Source of the DNA: Porticoccus hydrocarbonoclasticus MCTG13d
Lineage (GTDB): Bacteria; Pseudomonadota; Gammaproteobacteria; Pseudomonadales; Porticoccaceae
Length of the DNA: 64,000 bases
Assembly (NCBI RefSeq): GCF_000744735.1
Contig: NZ_JQMM01000001.1
Location: 372,001-436,000 of the forward strand
Direction: 5' to 3'
The notes beneath the pieces were generated by a model that was not told the DNA's origin, searched no databases, and was given only the letters and a program-made list of their open reading frames with translations. Position 1 is the stretch's first letter; every line of letters begins with the position of its first letter. The translations under genes were made by a program, and so were the position numbers. Below, one piece after another: positions 32,210 through 46,718 of the stretch.

Positions 32210-32578
32210 TTACAGAACTTCAGGCGCCAGTGAGATAATTTTCATGAAACGTTCGCCGCGCAGCTCACGTGTAACCGGCCCAAAAATACGGGTACCAATC
32301 GGCGCGAGCTGCTGATTCAACAGAACAGCTGCATTGTCATCAAACTTGATCAGGCTGCCATCTTGGCGACGAACACCCTTACGGGTACGCACCACAACTG
32401 CATTCATAACCTGACCTTTTTTTACTTTGCCACGGGGTATGGCTTCTTTGACAGTTACCTTGATAATGTCACCCACGCTGGCGTAGCGGCGGTGTGAACC
32501 ACCCAAAACCTTGATACACATCACCCGACGAGCACCACTGTTGTCAGCCACATCCAGATAGCTTTCTGTCTGAATCAT
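32210..32578 (-). CDS. rplN: 50S ribosomal protein L14
   Basis: 122 residues, '[20 protein letters not shown]' at the start, fully typical. It opens the spc group after rpsQ; I see no strong promoter in the 35-base gap, so read-through from S10 is likely. Confidence 0.97.
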   Translation of the reverse strand: MIQTESYLDVADNSGARRVMCIKVLGGSHRRYASVGDIIKVTVKEAIPRGKVKKGQVMNAVVVRTRKGVRRQDGSLIKFDDNAAVLLNQQLAPIGTRIFGPVTRELRGERFMKIISLAPEVL

Positions 32579-32613
32579 TGTCTCTCTCCGAACCCGTTAC
32601 TGCTGCGTACCGA

Positions 32614-32880
32614 TTAAACTTCGGTCGCACGCTCATCAATCTTGACCAGCGTCCAGGATTTTGTTTTGGACAGTGGACGAGTTTCCGCAATAGTCACCAG
32701 ATCACCCTGACGACAATCGTTACTTTCATCGTGAGCTTTAACCTTAGTGGATTTGCTCACGATTTTTCCATAGACCGGGTGCTTGACCCGGCGCTCGATC
32801 AGCACAGTGACTGATTTATTCATTTTGTCACTAACAACTCGACCAGTGAGCGTGCGAGCATTTTTTTCTGCTTCACTCAT
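32614..32880 (-). CDS. rpsQ: 30S ribosomal protein S17
   Basis: 88 residues, OB fold with '[20 protein letters not shown]' and '[20 protein letters not shown]'. The last gene of the S10 group, one base after rpmC. Confidence 0.97.
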   Translation of the reverse strand: MSEAEKNARTLTGRVVSDKMNKSVTVLIERRVKHPVYGKIVSKSTKVKAHDESNDCRQGDLVTIAETRPLSKTKSWTLVKIDERATEV

Positions 32881-32881
32881 C

Positions 32882-33073
32882 TTAGTTACCCGCTTTTTCG
32901 TTCAGCACAGTCTTGATACGCGCAACATTGACACGCGCTTCTTTGACCTTGTGGCTCTGTCCCAACTGACCAGTGGCAGCCTGCATACGCAACTTGAATT
33001 GCTGCTCTAGCTGCTTGCTCAATTCCTGATTCAGTTCTTCAACTGTTTTTTCACGCAATTCGATGGCTTTCAT
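32882..33073 (-). CDS. rpmC: 50S ribosomal protein L29
   Basis: 63 residues in two helices, '[18 protein letters not shown]' and '[15 protein letters not shown]'. L29 sits by the exit tunnel and helps dock SRP and trigger factor. Its ATG shares one base with the rplP stop. Confidence 0.96.
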   Translation of the reverse strand: MKAIELREKTVEELNQELSKQLEQQFKLRMQAATGQLGQSHKVKEARVNVARIKTVLNEKAGN

Positions 33074-33486
33074 TACATTACCGACCGTCTAACAAAGGTA
33101 GTTTGAACCGGCAACTTGGCTGCCGCGAGTGCAAAGGCCTCGCGAGCGATTACTTCAGAAACACCTTCCATTTCATAAAGCACTCTGCCGGGCTGAATTT
33201 GAGCGACCCAGTATTCAACGCTCCCCTTACCTTTACCCATCCGCACTTCAAGTGGTTTATTGGTGATCGGCTTATCGGGAAAAACCCGAATCCAGATCTT
33301 GCCACCACGCTTGATGTGACGGGTCATGGCACGACGGGCAGATTCAATCTGACGCGCAGTCAGACGACCACGACCTATGGCCTTCAGACCAAATTCGCCA
33401 AAGCTTACCTTGCTACCGCGCAATGCCAGACCACGGTTGCGGCCTTTGTGTTGCTTACGGAATTTTGTACGTTTCGGTTGCAGCAT
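33073..33486 (-). CDS. rplP: 50S ribosomal protein L16
   Basis: 137 residues, '[20 protein letters not shown]' and '[20 protein letters not shown]'. L16 borders the A site. The Arg substrate of the YcfD hydroxylase family is in the conserved '[11 protein letters not shown]' context region. Confidence 0.97.
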   Translation of the reverse strand: MLQPKRTKFRKQHKGRNRGLALRGSKVSFGEFGLKAIGRGRLTARQIESARRAMTRHIKRGGKIWIRVFPDKPITNKPLEVRMGKGKGSVEYWVAQIQPGRVLYEMEGVSEVIAREAFALAAAKLPVQTTFVRRSVM

Positions 33487-33511
33487 CTCGCTTGACCCTT
33501 AACTCGCAAAC

Positions 33512-34192
33512 TTACTTCTTTTTAGTCGGTGTTTTCTTGGCTGGCACTTGCGCCGCCTCTTCACCACCAATCACTTCGCCCTTAAAGATCCATACTTTTA
33601 CGCCAATAATGCCGTAAGTAGTTGAACCTTCTGCAGTGCCATAATCTATATCGGCCCGCAGGGTGTGCAGGGGAACACGACCTTCGCGATACCATTCTGA
33701 GCGTGCAATTTCAGCACCACCAAGACGTCCACCGACCTGGATCTTGATACCTTTTGCACCCTGCCGAATGGCATTCTGTACCGCCCGCTTCATGGCGCGA
33801 CGAAACATAACGCGACGCTCCAATTGCTGAGCGACATTCTGGGCCACCAGGGTGGCATCAAGGTCGGGCTTGCGAACTTCCTCAATGTTGATATGCACGG
33901 GAACACCCATTTGGGCAGAAACCTCGTTGCGCAGCGCCTCAACATCTTCACCCTTCTTACCGATCACAATGCCAGGACGGGCAGTATGAATAGTAATTCT
34001 CGCCGTTTGTGCGGGGCGCTCAATTTCAATTCGGCTGACAGAGGCATGGGCAAGTTTTTTATTGATAAACTCGCGAACACTCAAGTCAGCATTCAGTTTG
34101 TCTGCATAATCTTTCTGTCCGGCGTACCAGATAGAGGTATGTTTTTTAACAATACCCAGACGAATGCCTGTTGGATGTACTTTCTGACCCAT
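33512..34192 (-). CDS. rpsC: 30S ribosomal protein S3
   Basis: 226 residues with a KH domain ('[20 protein letters not shown]') and the C-terminal S3 domain. S3 forms part of the mRNA entry tunnel. A lysine-rich tail ends in 'KKTPTKKK'. One base is shared with the rplV stop. Confidence 0.97.
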   Translation of the reverse strand: MGQKVHPTGIRLGIVKKHTSIWYAGQKDYADKLNADLSVREFINKKLAHASVSRIEIERPAQTARITIHTARPGIVIGKKGEDVEALRNEVSAQMGVPVHINIEEVRKPDLDATLVAQNVAQQLERRVMFRRAMKRAVQNAIRQGAKGIKIQVGGRLGGAEIARSEWYREGRVPLHTLRADIDYGTAEGSTTYGIIGVKVWIFKGEVIGGEEAAQVPAKKTPTKKK

Positions 34193-34539
34193 TAAACGGT
34201 CTCCTCATCGGCAACTTTCACGGTAATGTGACAAGAGCGTTTGAATATGCGGTCAGCACGACCCTTGGCACGGGGTTTGATGCGTTTCATGGTGGTGCCT
34301 TCATCGACAAAAATTGTCGATACACGAAGTTCATCAACATCCGCGCCTTCATTATGCTCAGCATTTGCAATAGCAGACTCGAGCACCTTCTTGATAATCG
34401 CCGCACCTTTTTTGGCGCTAAAAGCCAATATATCCAGCGCTTCCTCTACAGGCTTTCCACGCACCTGATCAGCCACCAGACGCGCCTTTTGCGCCGACAA
34501 TCTGGCTCCGCGTAATTTTGCTGCTACTTCCACAGTCAT
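34192..34539 (-). CDS. rplV: 50S ribosomal protein L22
   Basis: 115 residues, '[20 protein letters not shown]' and the tunnel-lining hairpin region '[15 protein letters not shown]', where macrolide-resistance changes occur in other species. The sequence there looks ordinary. Confidence 0.97.
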   Translation of the reverse strand: MTVEVAAKLRGARLSAQKARLVADQVRGKPVEEALDILAFSAKKGAAIIKKVLESAIANAEHNEGADVDELRVSTIFVDEGTTMKRIKPRAKGRADRIFKRSCHITVKVADEETV

Positions 34540-34558
34540 CTACCTCTTAAACACCAGC

Positions 34559-34834
34559 TTAACGCTTGGCCTTTTTGTCCGCTACGTGGCCGCGATAAGT
34601 CCGAGTAGGGGCAAATTCACCTAATTTGTGCCCCACCATTTCCTCATTCACCAACACTGGTACGTGTTGACGACCATTGTGTATGGCAATAGTCAAGCCG
34701 ACCATATCCGGACTGACCATCGAACGGCGCGACCAGGTTTTGATCGGACGTCTGTCATTTTTTTCTTGCGCTTCATCAACCTTTTTCACAAGGTGAAGGT
34801 CGATAAAAGGTCCTTTCTTGAGAGAGCGTGGCAC
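34559..34834 (-). CDS. rpsS: 30S ribosomal protein S19
   Basis: 91 residues, '[19 protein letters not shown]' and '[16 protein letters not shown]'. S19 is in the 30S head with S13. It lies between rplB and rplV. Confidence 0.97.
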   Translation of the reverse strand: MPRSLKKGPFIDLHLVKKVDEAQEKNDRRPIKTWSRRSMVSPDMVGLTIAIHNGRQHVPVLVNEEMVGHKLGEFAPTRTYRGHVADKKAKR

Positions 34835-34857
34835 TATATTTTCCTCTTCTCTATCAA

Positions 34858-35682
34858 TTACTTGCCGCGACGGCGCACGATCATATTAGTTGTGCGCTTG
34901 TTTTTTCTGGTCTTGTAACCTTTGGTCGGAATACCCCATGGTGTCACCGGATGACGCCCACCGGATGTACGACCTTCACCGCCACCATGGGGGTGATCGA
35001 CCGGGTTCATAACCACACCTCGAACGGTGGGGCGAACACCACGCCAGCGAGATGCGCCAGCTTTACCCAGCGAGCGCAGACTGTGCTCGCTGTTGGAAAC
35101 TTCACCAATGGTCGCACGACAATCCACCGGCACTTTGCGCATTTCACCGCTGCGCAGGCGCAAGGTGGCGTATTGACCTTCACGGGCAACCAGCTGCACA
35201 GAAGTACCTGCACTGCGCGCCAACTGCGCACCCTTACCGGGTTTCATCTCGACACAATGGATAACACTACCCACCGGTATGTTTCTGAGAGGTAGCGTAT
35301 TTCCCACCTTGATCGGCGCACTGACACCGGACTGGATCAGATCGCCATCTTTTAAACCCTTGGGAGCAATAATGTAGCGGCGCTCACCATCGGTATAACA
35401 AACCAGCGCAATATAGGGTGTACGGTTGGGATCGTATTCCAGGCGCTCGACTTTTGCCGGAATACCGTCCTTACTACGTTTAAAATCGATCAGCCTGTAA
35501 TGCTGTTTATGACCACCACCAATATGGCGTGTTGTAATTCGGCCATTGTTATTGCGCCCACCTGTTCTGGTTTTCTTCTCCAGCAACGGCGCATAGGGTT
35601 CTCCCTTATGCAGATTCGGGTTGACAACACTGACAACAAATCGGCGACCGGGAGACGTTGGCTTTCTCTTTACGACTGGCAT
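34858..35682 (-). CDS. rplB: 50S ribosomal protein L2
   Basis: 274 residues. '[14 protein letters not shown]'-type loop near the C-terminus contains the conserved histidine near the peptidyl-transferase centre ('[20 protein letters not shown]'). The first residues '[16 protein letters not shown]' are typical. Confidence 0.98.
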   Translation of the reverse strand: MPVVKRKPTSPGRRFVVSVVNPNLHKGEPYAPLLEKKTRTGGRNNNGRITTRHIGGGHKQHYRLIDFKRSKDGIPAKVERLEYDPNRTPYIALVCYTDGERRYIIAPKGLKDGDLIQSGVSAPIKVGNTLPLRNIPVGSVIHCVEMKPGKGAQLARSAGTSVQLVAREGQYATLRLRSGEMRKVPVDCRATIGEVSNSEHSLRSLGKAGASRWRGVRPTVRGVVMNPVDHPHGGGEGRTSGGRHPVTPWGIPTKGYKTRKNKRTTNMIVRRRGK

Positions 35683-35694
35683 CTCAACAACCCC

Positions 35695-35994
35695 TTATTC
35701 AGCAGCTACTGCAAAGTCAATGTCCTGACCCTGCGCAAGACGTACATACGCTTTTTTCCAGTCAGAGCGTTTACCCAAACCAAAGCGCGTCCGTTTGGTT
35801 TTACCCTTGACCTTGGCGACACGAACATCCATCACTACGACATCAAACAGTTTTTCAACAGCTGCCTTTATTTCAAGCTTGGTCGCATTGGTAGCAACTT
35901 TGAAAGCGACTTGATTTTGACGATCGGCAGCAAGGGATGTCTTTTCCGTAATATGCGGCCCCAACAACACTTTAAAGATGCGCTCTTGATTCAT
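35695..35994 (-). CDS. rplW: 50S ribosomal protein L23
   Basis: 99 residues, '[18 protein letters not shown]' and '[20 protein letters not shown]'. L23 is the docking site for trigger factor and SRP. It overlaps rplD by 4 bases. Confidence 0.97.
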   Translation of the reverse strand: MNQERIFKVLLGPHITEKTSLAADRQNQVAFKVATNATKLEIKAAVEKLFDVVVMDVRVAKVKGKTKRTRFGLGKRSDWKKAYVRLAQGQDIDFAVAAE

Positions 35995-36605
35995 ATCAGC
36001 ATCTCCTCAATTTTTTTCAGTGCAGGCACTGTGACCAACACCTTTTCAAAATGGATCAAACTGACAGGATCAACACCAACTGCATCACGCACATCGACCT
36101 TGTGCAAATTACGTGAGGACAGGTACAGATTTTCTGTCACCTCTTCAGTCACAATCAGCACATCCTGAACACCAAACTCACCCAGTTTCTGAATCAAGGC
36201 TTTGGTTTTTGGCTGATCCACATCAAAGGATTCCACCACCACCAAGCGATCCTGACGGGCCAGCTCTGACAGTATGGATCTGAGCGCAGCGCGATACATC
36301 TTGCGGTTCAGCTTTTGCGAGTGATCCTGGGGCTTGGCGGCAAATGTCACACCACCGGTACGCCAGATTGGCGAACGAATAGTACCGGCACGGGCACGAC
36401 CCGTACCCTTCTGGCGCCAGGGCTTCTTGCCACCACCGCTGACTTCTGCGCGAGTTTTTTGCGCCCGAGTACCCTGACGGGCACCTGCCAGGTAGCTAGT
36501 CACTGCCTGATGCACCAGATCCTGATTAAATTCTTTACCAAACGCGACCTCAGAAACCTCTATGGTTCCTGCGCTGCCTTTGGGAGTAGCTATCGTTAAT
36601 TCCAT
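35991..36605 (-). CDS. rplD: 50S ribosomal protein L4
   Basis: 204 residues. The extended loop '[20 protein letters not shown]' reaches the exit tunnel. In E. coli L4 represses its own S10 operon through a long leader, but the leader here is short (see rpsJ). Confidence 0.97.
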   Translation of the reverse strand: MELTIATPKGSAGTIEVSEVAFGKEFNQDLVHQAVTSYLAGARQGTRAQKTRAEVSGGGKKPWRQKGTGRARAGTIRSPIWRTGGVTFAAKPQDHSQKLNRKMYRAALRSILSELARQDRLVVVESFDVDQPKTKALIQKLGEFGVQDVLIVTEEVTENLYLSSRNLHKVDVRDAVGVDPVSLIHFEKVLVTVPALKKIEEMLI

Positions 36606-36616
36606 CGGCGATCCCC

Positions 36617-37252
36617 TCAGCCCTTCACAGCAGCACGAATGATCACGTCACCACCTGGCGCACCAGGTACAGCACCCTTGATCAGGAGCAGGTTACGTTC
36701 AGCGTCTATACGGACAATTTCGAGATTCTGCGTGGTAACACGTTCAGCACCCATGTGCCCAGACATTTTTTTGCCTTTAAATACCCGGCCAGGCGTCTGA
36801 CACTGACCGATTGAACCGGGAGCACGGTGTGACAATGAGTTGCCGTGCGTCGCATCTTGCATGCTGAAGTTCCAGCGCTTGATCACACCCTGAAAACCCT
36901 TGCCTTTAGAAGTGCCGGTAGCATCGACTTTCTGACCCGCCTCGAATTGCTCAACGGTGATGTTGCCACCAACCTTCAAATCTTCAGGCAAACCTTCGAC
37001 ACGCAATTCCCAAGAACCTCTACCCGCTTCAACACCAGCTTTGGCAAAATGACCAACCTGGGATTTACTGACACGGGAGGCTCGACGGGCACCAGCAGTC
37101 ACCTGCACGGCGATATAACCGTCAGTCTCATCGGTTTTGATTTGAGTAATGCGATTGGGCTCCGCCTCGATCACAGTGACCGGAATTGAGGCGCCATCCT
37201 CAGTAAACACACGTGTCATGCCGCATTTGCGGCCGACTATACCAATAGTCAT
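36617..37252 (-). CDS. rplC: 50S ribosomal protein L3
   Basis: 211 residues from '[16 protein letters not shown]', preceded by GAGGT 9 bases upstream. '[20 protein letters not shown]' contains the conserved glutamine that is methylated by PrmB in relatives. The frame runs 22 codons further upstream, but that part lies in the spacer after rpsJ. Confidence 0.97.
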   Translation of the reverse strand: MTIGIVGRKCGMTRVFTEDGASIPVTVIEAEPNRITQIKTDETDGYIAVQVTAGARRASRVSKSQVGHFAKAGVEAGRGSWELRVEGLPEDLKVGGNITVEQFEAGQKVDATGTSKGKGFQGVIKRWNFSMQDATHGNSLSHRAPGSIGQCQTPGRVFKGKKMSGHMGAERVTTQNLEIVRIDAERNLLLIKGAVPGAPGGDVIIRAAVKG

Positions 37253-37354
37253 TTGTCTAACCTCATAGTGTACGGGGCTTTTACCCGCTATGGCCGCCCA
37301 TTTCAGAGCGTTACACACGCCCTGCGTTGGCAGGACATGGGTTTTCAGTACCGC

Positions 37355-37666
37355 TTATGTCAGGCTAATTTGAACCTCAACACCTGCGGCCAGATCCAGC
37401 TTCATCAGGGCATCAACAGTTTTCTCTGTCGGCTCAACAATATCCAGTAACCGCTTGTGGGTACGGATTTCATATTGATCACGCGCATCTTTGTTAACAT
37501 GCGGCGAAATCAAAATAGTAAAACGTTCTTTGCGAGTTGGCAGGGGAATCGGTCCACGAATCTGGGCCCCGGTACGCTTTGCCGTCTCAACAATTTCCTG
37601 CGTGGAAGCATCAATCAGCTTGTGATCAAAAGCCTTCAGGCGAATACGAATACGCTGATCCTGCAT
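37355..37666 (-). CDS. rpsJ: 30S ribosomal protein S10
   Basis: 103 residues, '[19 protein letters not shown]' start with GGAG 9 bases ahead. S10 also serves as NusE in antitermination complexes with NusB. It opens the S10 operon under its own strong promoter; the frame upstream of this ATG is leader sequence. Confidence 0.98.
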   Translation of the reverse strand: MQDQRIRIRLKAFDHKLIDASTQEIVETAKRTGAQIRGPIPLPTRKERFTILISPHVNKDARDQYEIRTHKRLLDIVEPTEKTVDALMKLDLAAGVEVQISLT

Positions 37667-37736
37667 GGAATCAAACTCCAACTGTCTAAAGAGCCATCGA
37701 ATCCCGCACATCGGGACCCGGAAAAATGGAGGCGAG

Positions 37737-37765
37737 ATTCTAAGTCTGCCCCCAACCCCTGTCAA
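37737..37765 (-). promoter_or_regulatory. Sigma70 promoter of the S10 operon (rpsJ)
   Basis: TTGACA (37760-37765) and TAGAAT (37737-37742) with a 17-base spacer on the minus strand, followed by the CG-rich discriminator CTCGCCTCC. The leader to rpsJ is only about 65 bases and holds a TCCCG/CGGGA hairpin at 37702-37716, so the long L4-responsive leader of E. coli is not present in that form. Confidence 0.9.
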
Positions 37766-37822
37766 GCAAAAACCTGTTACACCAGGCGATTTTTATCGGC
37801 TAGCAATCAACAGCATCGCGAT

Positions 37823-37846
37823 AAAAAGGGGGCCATAGGGACCCCC
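37823..37846 (-). terminator. Rho-independent terminator after tuf copy 1
   Basis: On the minus strand a GGGGG/CCCCC stem with short extension is followed by five T residues, 28 bases after the tuf stop. It ends the str transcript just upstream of the rpsJ promoter. Confidence 0.8.
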
Positions 37847-37873
37847 GCAAACAAGACAGGTACTTTATTGCTA

Positions 37874-39100
37874 TTACTCAATAATTTTAGCGACCACGCC
37901 GGCACCGACCGTGCGGCCACCTTCACGAATCGCAAAGCGCAACCCGTCTTCCATCGCAATCGGCGCAATCAGCGTCACTGTCATCTGGACGTTATCTCCA
38001 GGCATAACCATTTCCACACCCTCAGGCAGCTCACAGGCGCCTGTCACATCCGTGGTACGGAAGTAGAACTGCGGACGGTAGCCCTTGAAGAACGGCGTGT
38101 GACGCCCTCCCTCGTCCTTGGACAGCACGTAAACCTCTGCCTCAAACTTGGTATGCGGCTTGATGCTGCCCGGCTTACACAAGACCTGACCGCGCTCAAC
38201 GTCATCACGCTTCGTTCCGCGAAGCAGAACACCTACGTTCTCACCAGCACGACCTTCGTCCAGCAGCTTCCGGAACATCTCAACACCGGTGCAGACTGTC
38301 TTGGTGGTATCCCGGATACCCACAATCTCGATCTCTTCGCCCACTTTGACAACACCGCGCTCAACGCGACCCGTCACCACTGTGCCACGCCCAGAGATCG
38401 AAAATACGTCTTCGATCGGCATCAGGAACGGCTGGTCAATCGCACGCTCCGGCTCAGGAATATAGGCATCCAGCGCCTCGACCAGCTTGCGGACCGCCGT
38501 GGTACCCAGCTCGTTGTCGTCTTCACCGTTCAGCGCCATCAGGGCTGAACCGGCAATAATAGGGGTATCGTCACCCGGGAAGTCATAGGCATCCAGCAGC
38601 TCACGGAGCTCCATTTCAACCAGTTCGATCATCTCATTGTATTCTTCAGAGCCAACACCACCGCAATCTTCTGCCAGCAGGTCCGCCTTGTTCAGAAACA
38701 CCACAACGTAAGGAACACCCACCTGACGGGACAGCAGGATATGCTCCCGGGTTTGCGGCATCGGGCCATCCGTCGCGCCACACACCAGAATCGCACCATC
38801 CATCTGTGCAGCACCGGTGATCATGTTCTTCACATAGTCGGCGTGACCCGGGCAGTCAACGTGTGCGTAGTGACGGCTCGGAGAATCGTATTCAACATGG
38901 GATGTCGCAATCGTGATACCGCGCTCGCGCTCTTCCGGCGCATTATCAATACCATCAAAGGCCATCGCCGAGCCACTGCCCCAAGTTTCGAAACAAACCC
39001 GCGTCAGCGCCGCTGTCAGGGTCGTCTTACCGTGGTCAACGTGGCCAATCGTGCCAACGTTTACGTGGGGCTTGTTACGTTCAAACTTTGCTTTTCCCAT
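37874..39100 (-). CDS. tufA: Elongation factor Tu, copy 1 (str operon)
   Basis: 408 residues. The GTPase motifs are GHVDHGKTT, 'DCPGHADY' and 'NKAD'. It carries aminoacyl-tRNA to the ribosome. An insert of about ten residues ('[15 protein letters not shown]') directly after the NKAD motif makes it longer than the 394-397 residues of E. coli and Pseudomonas. It differs from copy 2 at residue 2 (Gly versus Ser) and otherwise appears identical, at DNA level too. It is 43 bases after fusA. Confidence 0.98.
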   Translation of the reverse strand: MGKAKFERNKPHVNVGTIGHVDHGKTTLTAALTRVCFETWGSGSAMAFDGIDNAPEERERGITIATSHVEYDSPSRHYAHVDCPGHADYVKNMITGAAQMDGAILVCGATDGPMPQTREHILLSRQVGVPYVVVFLNKADLLAEDCGGVGSEEYNEMIELVEMELRELLDAYDFPGDDTPIIAGSALMALNGEDDNELGTTAVRKLVEALDAYIPEPERAIDQPFLMPIEDVFSISGRGTVVTGRVERGVVKVGEEIEIVGIRDTTKTVCTGVEMFRKLLDEGRAGENVGVLLRGTKRDDVERGQVLCKPGSIKPHTKFEAEVYVLSKDEGGRHTPFFKGYRPQFYFRTTDVTGACELPEGVEMVMPGDNVQMTVTLIAPIAMEDGLRFAIREGGRTVGAGVVAKIIE

Positions 39101-39143
39101 TGTCTAGATCCTCTTAAAGATATGCTTTTTAATATTTCAAAAA

Positions 39144-41249
39144 TTAGCGCTGGTTTTTTGCGATGACTTCATCGGCAATATTGCGCGGCGCCTCGGCGTA
39201 TTTGTTAAATTCCATAGCAAATGTAGCGCGGCCCTGAGTGGCTGAACGCAAGTCGGTTGCGTAACCAAACATCTCTGCCAGGGGCACCTCTACATTAATA
39301 ACTTTTCCTGAAACACATTCGTCCATACCAAGAATAATGCCACGGCGGCGGTTGAGGTCACCGACCACGTCGCCCATATTTTCCTCGGGCGTAATGACTT
39401 CAACTTTCATGATAGGCTCAAGCAAAACAGCACCACCTTTTTGGGCAAGTTGCTTGGTCGCCATAGACGCAGCAATTTTATACGCCATTTCAGACGAATC
39501 GACATCGTGGTATGAGCCGTCATAGGCTGTTGCCTTCAAGCCCAGCAGAGGGTAGCCAGCAAGCACACCATTCTGCATCTGCTCTTCGATACCCTTTTGG
39601 ACAGCCGGAATATATTCCTTGGGAACCACACCACCGACAACTTCGTTGACGAACTCCAGACCTTCAGCATTCTCGTCCTCGCCCGGCTCAAACCGGATCC
39701 AGACGTGACCGTACTGACCACGACCACCGGACTGACGCACAAACTTACCTTCAATCTCACAGGTATTGCGAATCGCTTCGCGATAGGCTACTTGCGGCTT
39801 ACCGATATTGGCCTCGACATTAAACTCGCGACGCATCCGGTCTACCAGAATATCCAAATGCAGCTCGCCCATACCAGAGATAATGGTCTGACCTGTCTCT
39901 TCATCCGTTTTGACACGGAAGGAGGGGTCTTCTTGGGCAAGCTTGCCTAATGCAATGCCCATTTTTTCCTGGTCGGCCTTGGATTTTGGCTCTACGGCAA
40001 CCGAGATTACCGGCTCCGGAAACTCCATGCGCTCCAGTGTAATAATATTGTTCAAATCACAGAGCGTATCACCTGTGGTCACATCTTTTAGCCCAATCGC
40101 CGCTGCAATATCACCCGCCAGCACCTGCTTGATCTCCTCGCGGTTATTGGCGTGCATTTGCACCATACGGCCGATACGTTCTTTCCTGCTCTTGACCGGA
40201 TTTAAAACCGTATCACCAGAATTCAGCGTACCGGAGTAAACACGGAAAAACGTCAGCGTACCCACAAAGGGATCAGTAGCAATTTTAAACGCCAGCGCAG
40301 AGAAGGGCTCATCGTCATCGGCCTTGCGCACCGCTACTGTCTCGCCATCATCCAGAACACCTTCAATAGCTTTCACTTCCGTGGGCGCCGGCAAATATTC
40401 AACCACCGCATCCAGCACAGCCTGAACACCTTTGTTTTTGAAGGCTGAGCCACCGAGAACCGGCACGATTTCATTAGCCAGTGTACGAGCACGCAATCCA
40501 GCCTTGATCTCCGTCTCGCTAAGCGCTTCGCCCTCAAGGTATTTGTTCATCAACTCTTCATTGGCTTCGGCAGCGGCCTCAACCATAAACTCACGCATCT
40601 CCTGACACTGGTCAGCCATCTCTGCCGGTATTTCGGCATATTGAAATGTCATACCCTGGTCGGCTTCGTTCCAAAGCACTGCCTTCATTTTGATCAGATC
40701 GACCACACCCTTGAAATTCTCTTCGGAGCCAATTGTCATCTGCAATGGCACCGCATTAGCCCCAAGACGCTCCTTAAGCTGACGGACAACCATCATATAG
40801 TCAGCACCAGCGCGATCCATCTTGTTCACAAACACCATGCGCGGCACTTCGTACTTATTGGCCTGCCGCCATACTGTTTCAGTCTGCGGCTGAACGCCGG
40901 AAGACCCACAGAGTACTACCACCGCACCATCCAGCACTCGCAGCGAACGCTCAACCTCAATGGTAAAGTCAACGTGACCGGGTGTATCGATCACATTGAT
41001 TCGGTGTTGATCGAACTGCTGATCCATTCCTTGCCAGAAAGTCGTGACAGCCGCCGAGGTGATCGTGATACCACGCTCCTGCTCCTGAGCCATCCAGTCT
41101 GTGGTGGCAGCACCATCATGCACTTCGCCCAGTTTGTGTGACAGCCCCGTGTAGAACAACACACGCTCTGTCGTAGTCGTTTTGCCAGCATCTACGTGCG
41201 CACAAATACCAATATTCCGGTAACGGGCAATGGGAGTCTTACGAGCCAC
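39144..41249 (-). CDS. fusA: Elongation factor G
   Basis: 701 residues. GTPase motifs '[15 protein letters not shown]', 'DTPGHVDF' and '[10 protein letters not shown]' are followed by domains II-V. EF-G drives translocation and, with RRF, ribosome recycling. It follows rpsG by about 90 bases, a gap with a terminator-like hairpin. Confidence 0.98.
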   Translation of the reverse strand: MARKTPIARYRNIGICAHVDAGKTTTTERVLFYTGLSHKLGEVHDGAATTDWMAQEQERGITITSAAVTTFWQGMDQQFDQHRINVIDTPGHVDFTIEVERSLRVLDGAVVVLCGSSGVQPQTETVWRQANKYEVPRMVFVNKMDRAGADYMMVVRQLKERLGANAVPLQMTIGSEENFKGVVDLIKMKAVLWNEADQGMTFQYAEIPAEMADQCQEMREFMVEAAAEANEELMNKYLEGEALSETEIKAGLRARTLANEIVPVLGGSAFKNKGVQAVLDAVVEYLPAPTEVKAIEGVLDDGETVAVRKADDDEPFSALAFKIATDPFVGTLTFFRVYSGTLNSGDTVLNPVKSRKERIGRMVQMHANNREEIKQVLAGDIAAAIGLKDVTTGDTLCDLNNIITLERMEFPEPVISVAVEPKSKADQEKMGIALGKLAQEDPSFRVKTDEETGQTIISGMGELHLDILVDRMRREFNVEANIGKPQVAYREAIRNTCEIEGKFVRQSGGRGQYGHVWIRFEPGEDENAEGLEFVNEVVGGVVPKEYIPAVQKGIEEQMQNGVLAGYPLLGLKATAYDGSYHDVDSSEMAYKIAASMATKQLAQKGGAVLLEPIMKVEVITPEENMGDVVGDLNRRRGIILGMDECVSGKVINVEVPLAEMFGYATDLRSATQGRATFAMEFNKYAEAPRNIADEVIAKNQR

Positions 41250-41286
41250 AATTTTTCCCCAACAAACAATTAATCTTAAAAATTAC

Positions 41287-41316
41287 AAAAGGTAGCTGTG
41301 TGCCAGCTACCCTTTT
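41287..41316 (-). terminator. Hairpin between rpsG and fusA (attenuator-like)
   Basis: An 8-bp GC-containing stem (GGTAGCTG / CAGCTACC) with a 5-base loop is extended by AAAA/TTTT pairs. The minus-strand run then continues TTTTGTAATTTTT. This has the form of a rho-independent terminator but stands inside the str operon, 38 bases before the fusA start, so partial read-through or RNA processing is more likely than full termination. Confidence 0.65.
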
Positions 41317-41342
41317 GCAAAACGAAAGCACGCCAACCGGAA

Positions 41343-41813
41343 CTAGAACCGGAAGTGTGAGAACGCCTTGTTGGCTTCCGCCATACGGTGGACGTCTTCA
41401 CGTTTCTTCACAGCACCACCCTTGTTCTGGTAGGCATCGACTATCTCGCCAGCCAGACGTTGGGACATGGATTTCTCACCACGATTACGGGCGTAGTCCA
41501 CCATCCAGCGCATTGCCAGCGCAACACGGCGGGACGGACGTACTTCAACAGGCACCTGATAGGTTGCACCACCGACCCGGCGGGACTTAACTTCAACCAT
41601 CGGCGCAATATTATCCAGCGCTGTCTCAAAAGCCATCACAGGATCTTCTTTCAAACGGGTTTGAACCACTGTCAGCGCACCGTAAACGATACGCTCGGCA
41701 ACAGATTTTTTACCACTTACCATGACGTGGTTCATAAACTTTGCCAACGTTACATTACCGAATTTTGGATCAGGTAAAATTTCGCGTTTGGCGACAACTC
41801 TTCTTCTAGGCAT
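41343..41813 (-). CDS. rpsG: 30S ribosomal protein S7
   Basis: 156 residues, '[20 protein letters not shown]' and '[20 protein letters not shown]'. S7 nucleates the 30S head and in E. coli represses the str operon at the rpsL-rpsG spacer. Here that spacer is 95 bases and can form GC-rich pairings (GGGCGC / GCGCCC type), consistent with but not proof of such a site. Confidence 0.97.
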   Translation of the reverse strand: MPRRRVVAKREILPDPKFGNVTLAKFMNHVMVSGKKSVAERIVYGALTVVQTRLKEDPVMAFETALDNIAPMVEVKSRRVGGATYQVPVEVRPSRRVALAMRWMVDYARNRGEKSMSQRLAGEIVDAYQNKGGAVKKREDVHRMAEANKAFSHFRF

Positions 41814-41908
41814 AGTCTGCTCTTCTCTTCAGGGCTATCCGGGATTCACTGGGCGCTGACGCGCACCCGGCCTTACTCAGTTCTTCTTACCGACACACAG
41901 TACGTCCG

Positions 41909-42283
41909 TTATTTTTTGGGACGTTTGGTACCATATTTGGAACGACGTTGTTTGCGATTATTCACGCCAGCGGTATCCAGGCTGCCTCGCACGGTGTGAT
42001 AACGAACACCCGGCAAATCCTTGACACGACCACCACGAATCAGAACCACGCTGTGCTCTTGCAGGTTATGCCCTTCGCCACCAATGTAAGAACTGACTTC
42101 GTAACCATTTGTCAGGCGAACCCGGCAAACTTTACGCAGTGCCGAGTTTGGTTTTTTTGGCGTTGTTGTATAAACGCGGGTACAAACACCGCGACGCTGG
42201 GGACAAGCTTGCAATGCAGGAACGTCGCTCTTGGCAACTCTGCGTTTCCTCGGCTTACGAACCAACTGATTGATCGTTGCCAT
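41909..42283 (-). CDS. rpsL: 30S ribosomal protein S12
   Basis: 124 residues, '[20 protein letters not shown]'. The lysines targeted in streptomycin resistance are wild type ('[13 protein letters not shown]' and '[13 protein letters not shown]'). It is the first gene of the str operon, with its own promoter and a hairpin in its leader. Confidence 0.98.
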   Translation of the reverse strand: MATINQLVRKPRKRRVAKSDVPALQACPQRRGVCTRVYTTTPKKPNSALRKVCRVRLTNGYEVSSYIGGEGHNLQEHSVVLIRGGRVKDLPGVRYHTVRGSLDTAGVNNRKQRRSKYGTKRPKK

Positions 42284-42300
42284 TCATTAACTCCAGATAT

Positions 42301-42323
42301 AAAAACGCCTTCGCGCAGAAGGC
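42301..42323 (-). terminator. Terminator-like hairpin in the rpsL leader (possible attenuator)
   Basis: On the minus strand a perfect 6-bp stem (GCCTTC / GAAGGC) with a 5-base loop is followed by G and five T residues. It ends only 17 bases before the rpsL ATG. It looks like an intrinsic terminator between promoter and gene. Confidence 0.6.
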
Positions 42324-42370
42324 TCCAATAAATAGATCCAGATAGCTGGACCCCACTTTAGGGAGGCGGC

Positions 42371-42399
42371 ATTCTAAAGACAGAGAACCTGCGAGTCAA
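42371..42399 (-). promoter_or_regulatory. Sigma70 promoter of the str operon (rpsL)
   Basis: TTGACT (42394-42399) and TAGAAT (42371-42376), 17-base spacer, followed by the discriminator GCCGCCTCCC. The first three bases of the -35 box are also the last three of the palindrome at 42397-42420. Confidence 0.9.
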
Positions 42400-42420
42400 G
42401 CGGCCCGTACGGGCCGCTTG
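42397..42420 (-). other. Perfect 24-base palindrome between rpoC and rpsL
   Basis: Each half is CAAGCGGCCCGT read inward; the two halves are exact reverse complements. It begins 11 bases after the rpoC stop. As RNA it would form a very stable GC-rich hairpin, but no T-run follows, so it is not a canonical intrinsic terminator. As DNA it overlaps the -35 box of the rpsL promoter. Confidence 0.85.
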
Positions 42421-42431
42421 CAAAGCAAATT

Positions 42432-46649
<4,218 letters not shown>

Positions 46650-46718
46650 TGCCTTTCTCCAGTGGGTGCTAGCTTTGCGCGGCGGACATTGGGTCCGCCC
46701 CCAACCTAATAATGACCG

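Noticed and set aside
37790..37827. 9-bp inverted repeat TTTTTATCG/CGATAAAAA next to the tuf terminator.
   Set aside because: It is AT-rich with a 20-base loop and probably reflects the T-run of the terminator plus chance.
37457..38548. 363-codon + strand open frame over rpsJ and tuf copy 1, repeated over tuf copy 2 (54545-55282).
   Set aside because: It is the antisense shadow of tuf. It recurs only because the two tuf copies are identical, and it has no ribosome-binding site or recognisable protein.
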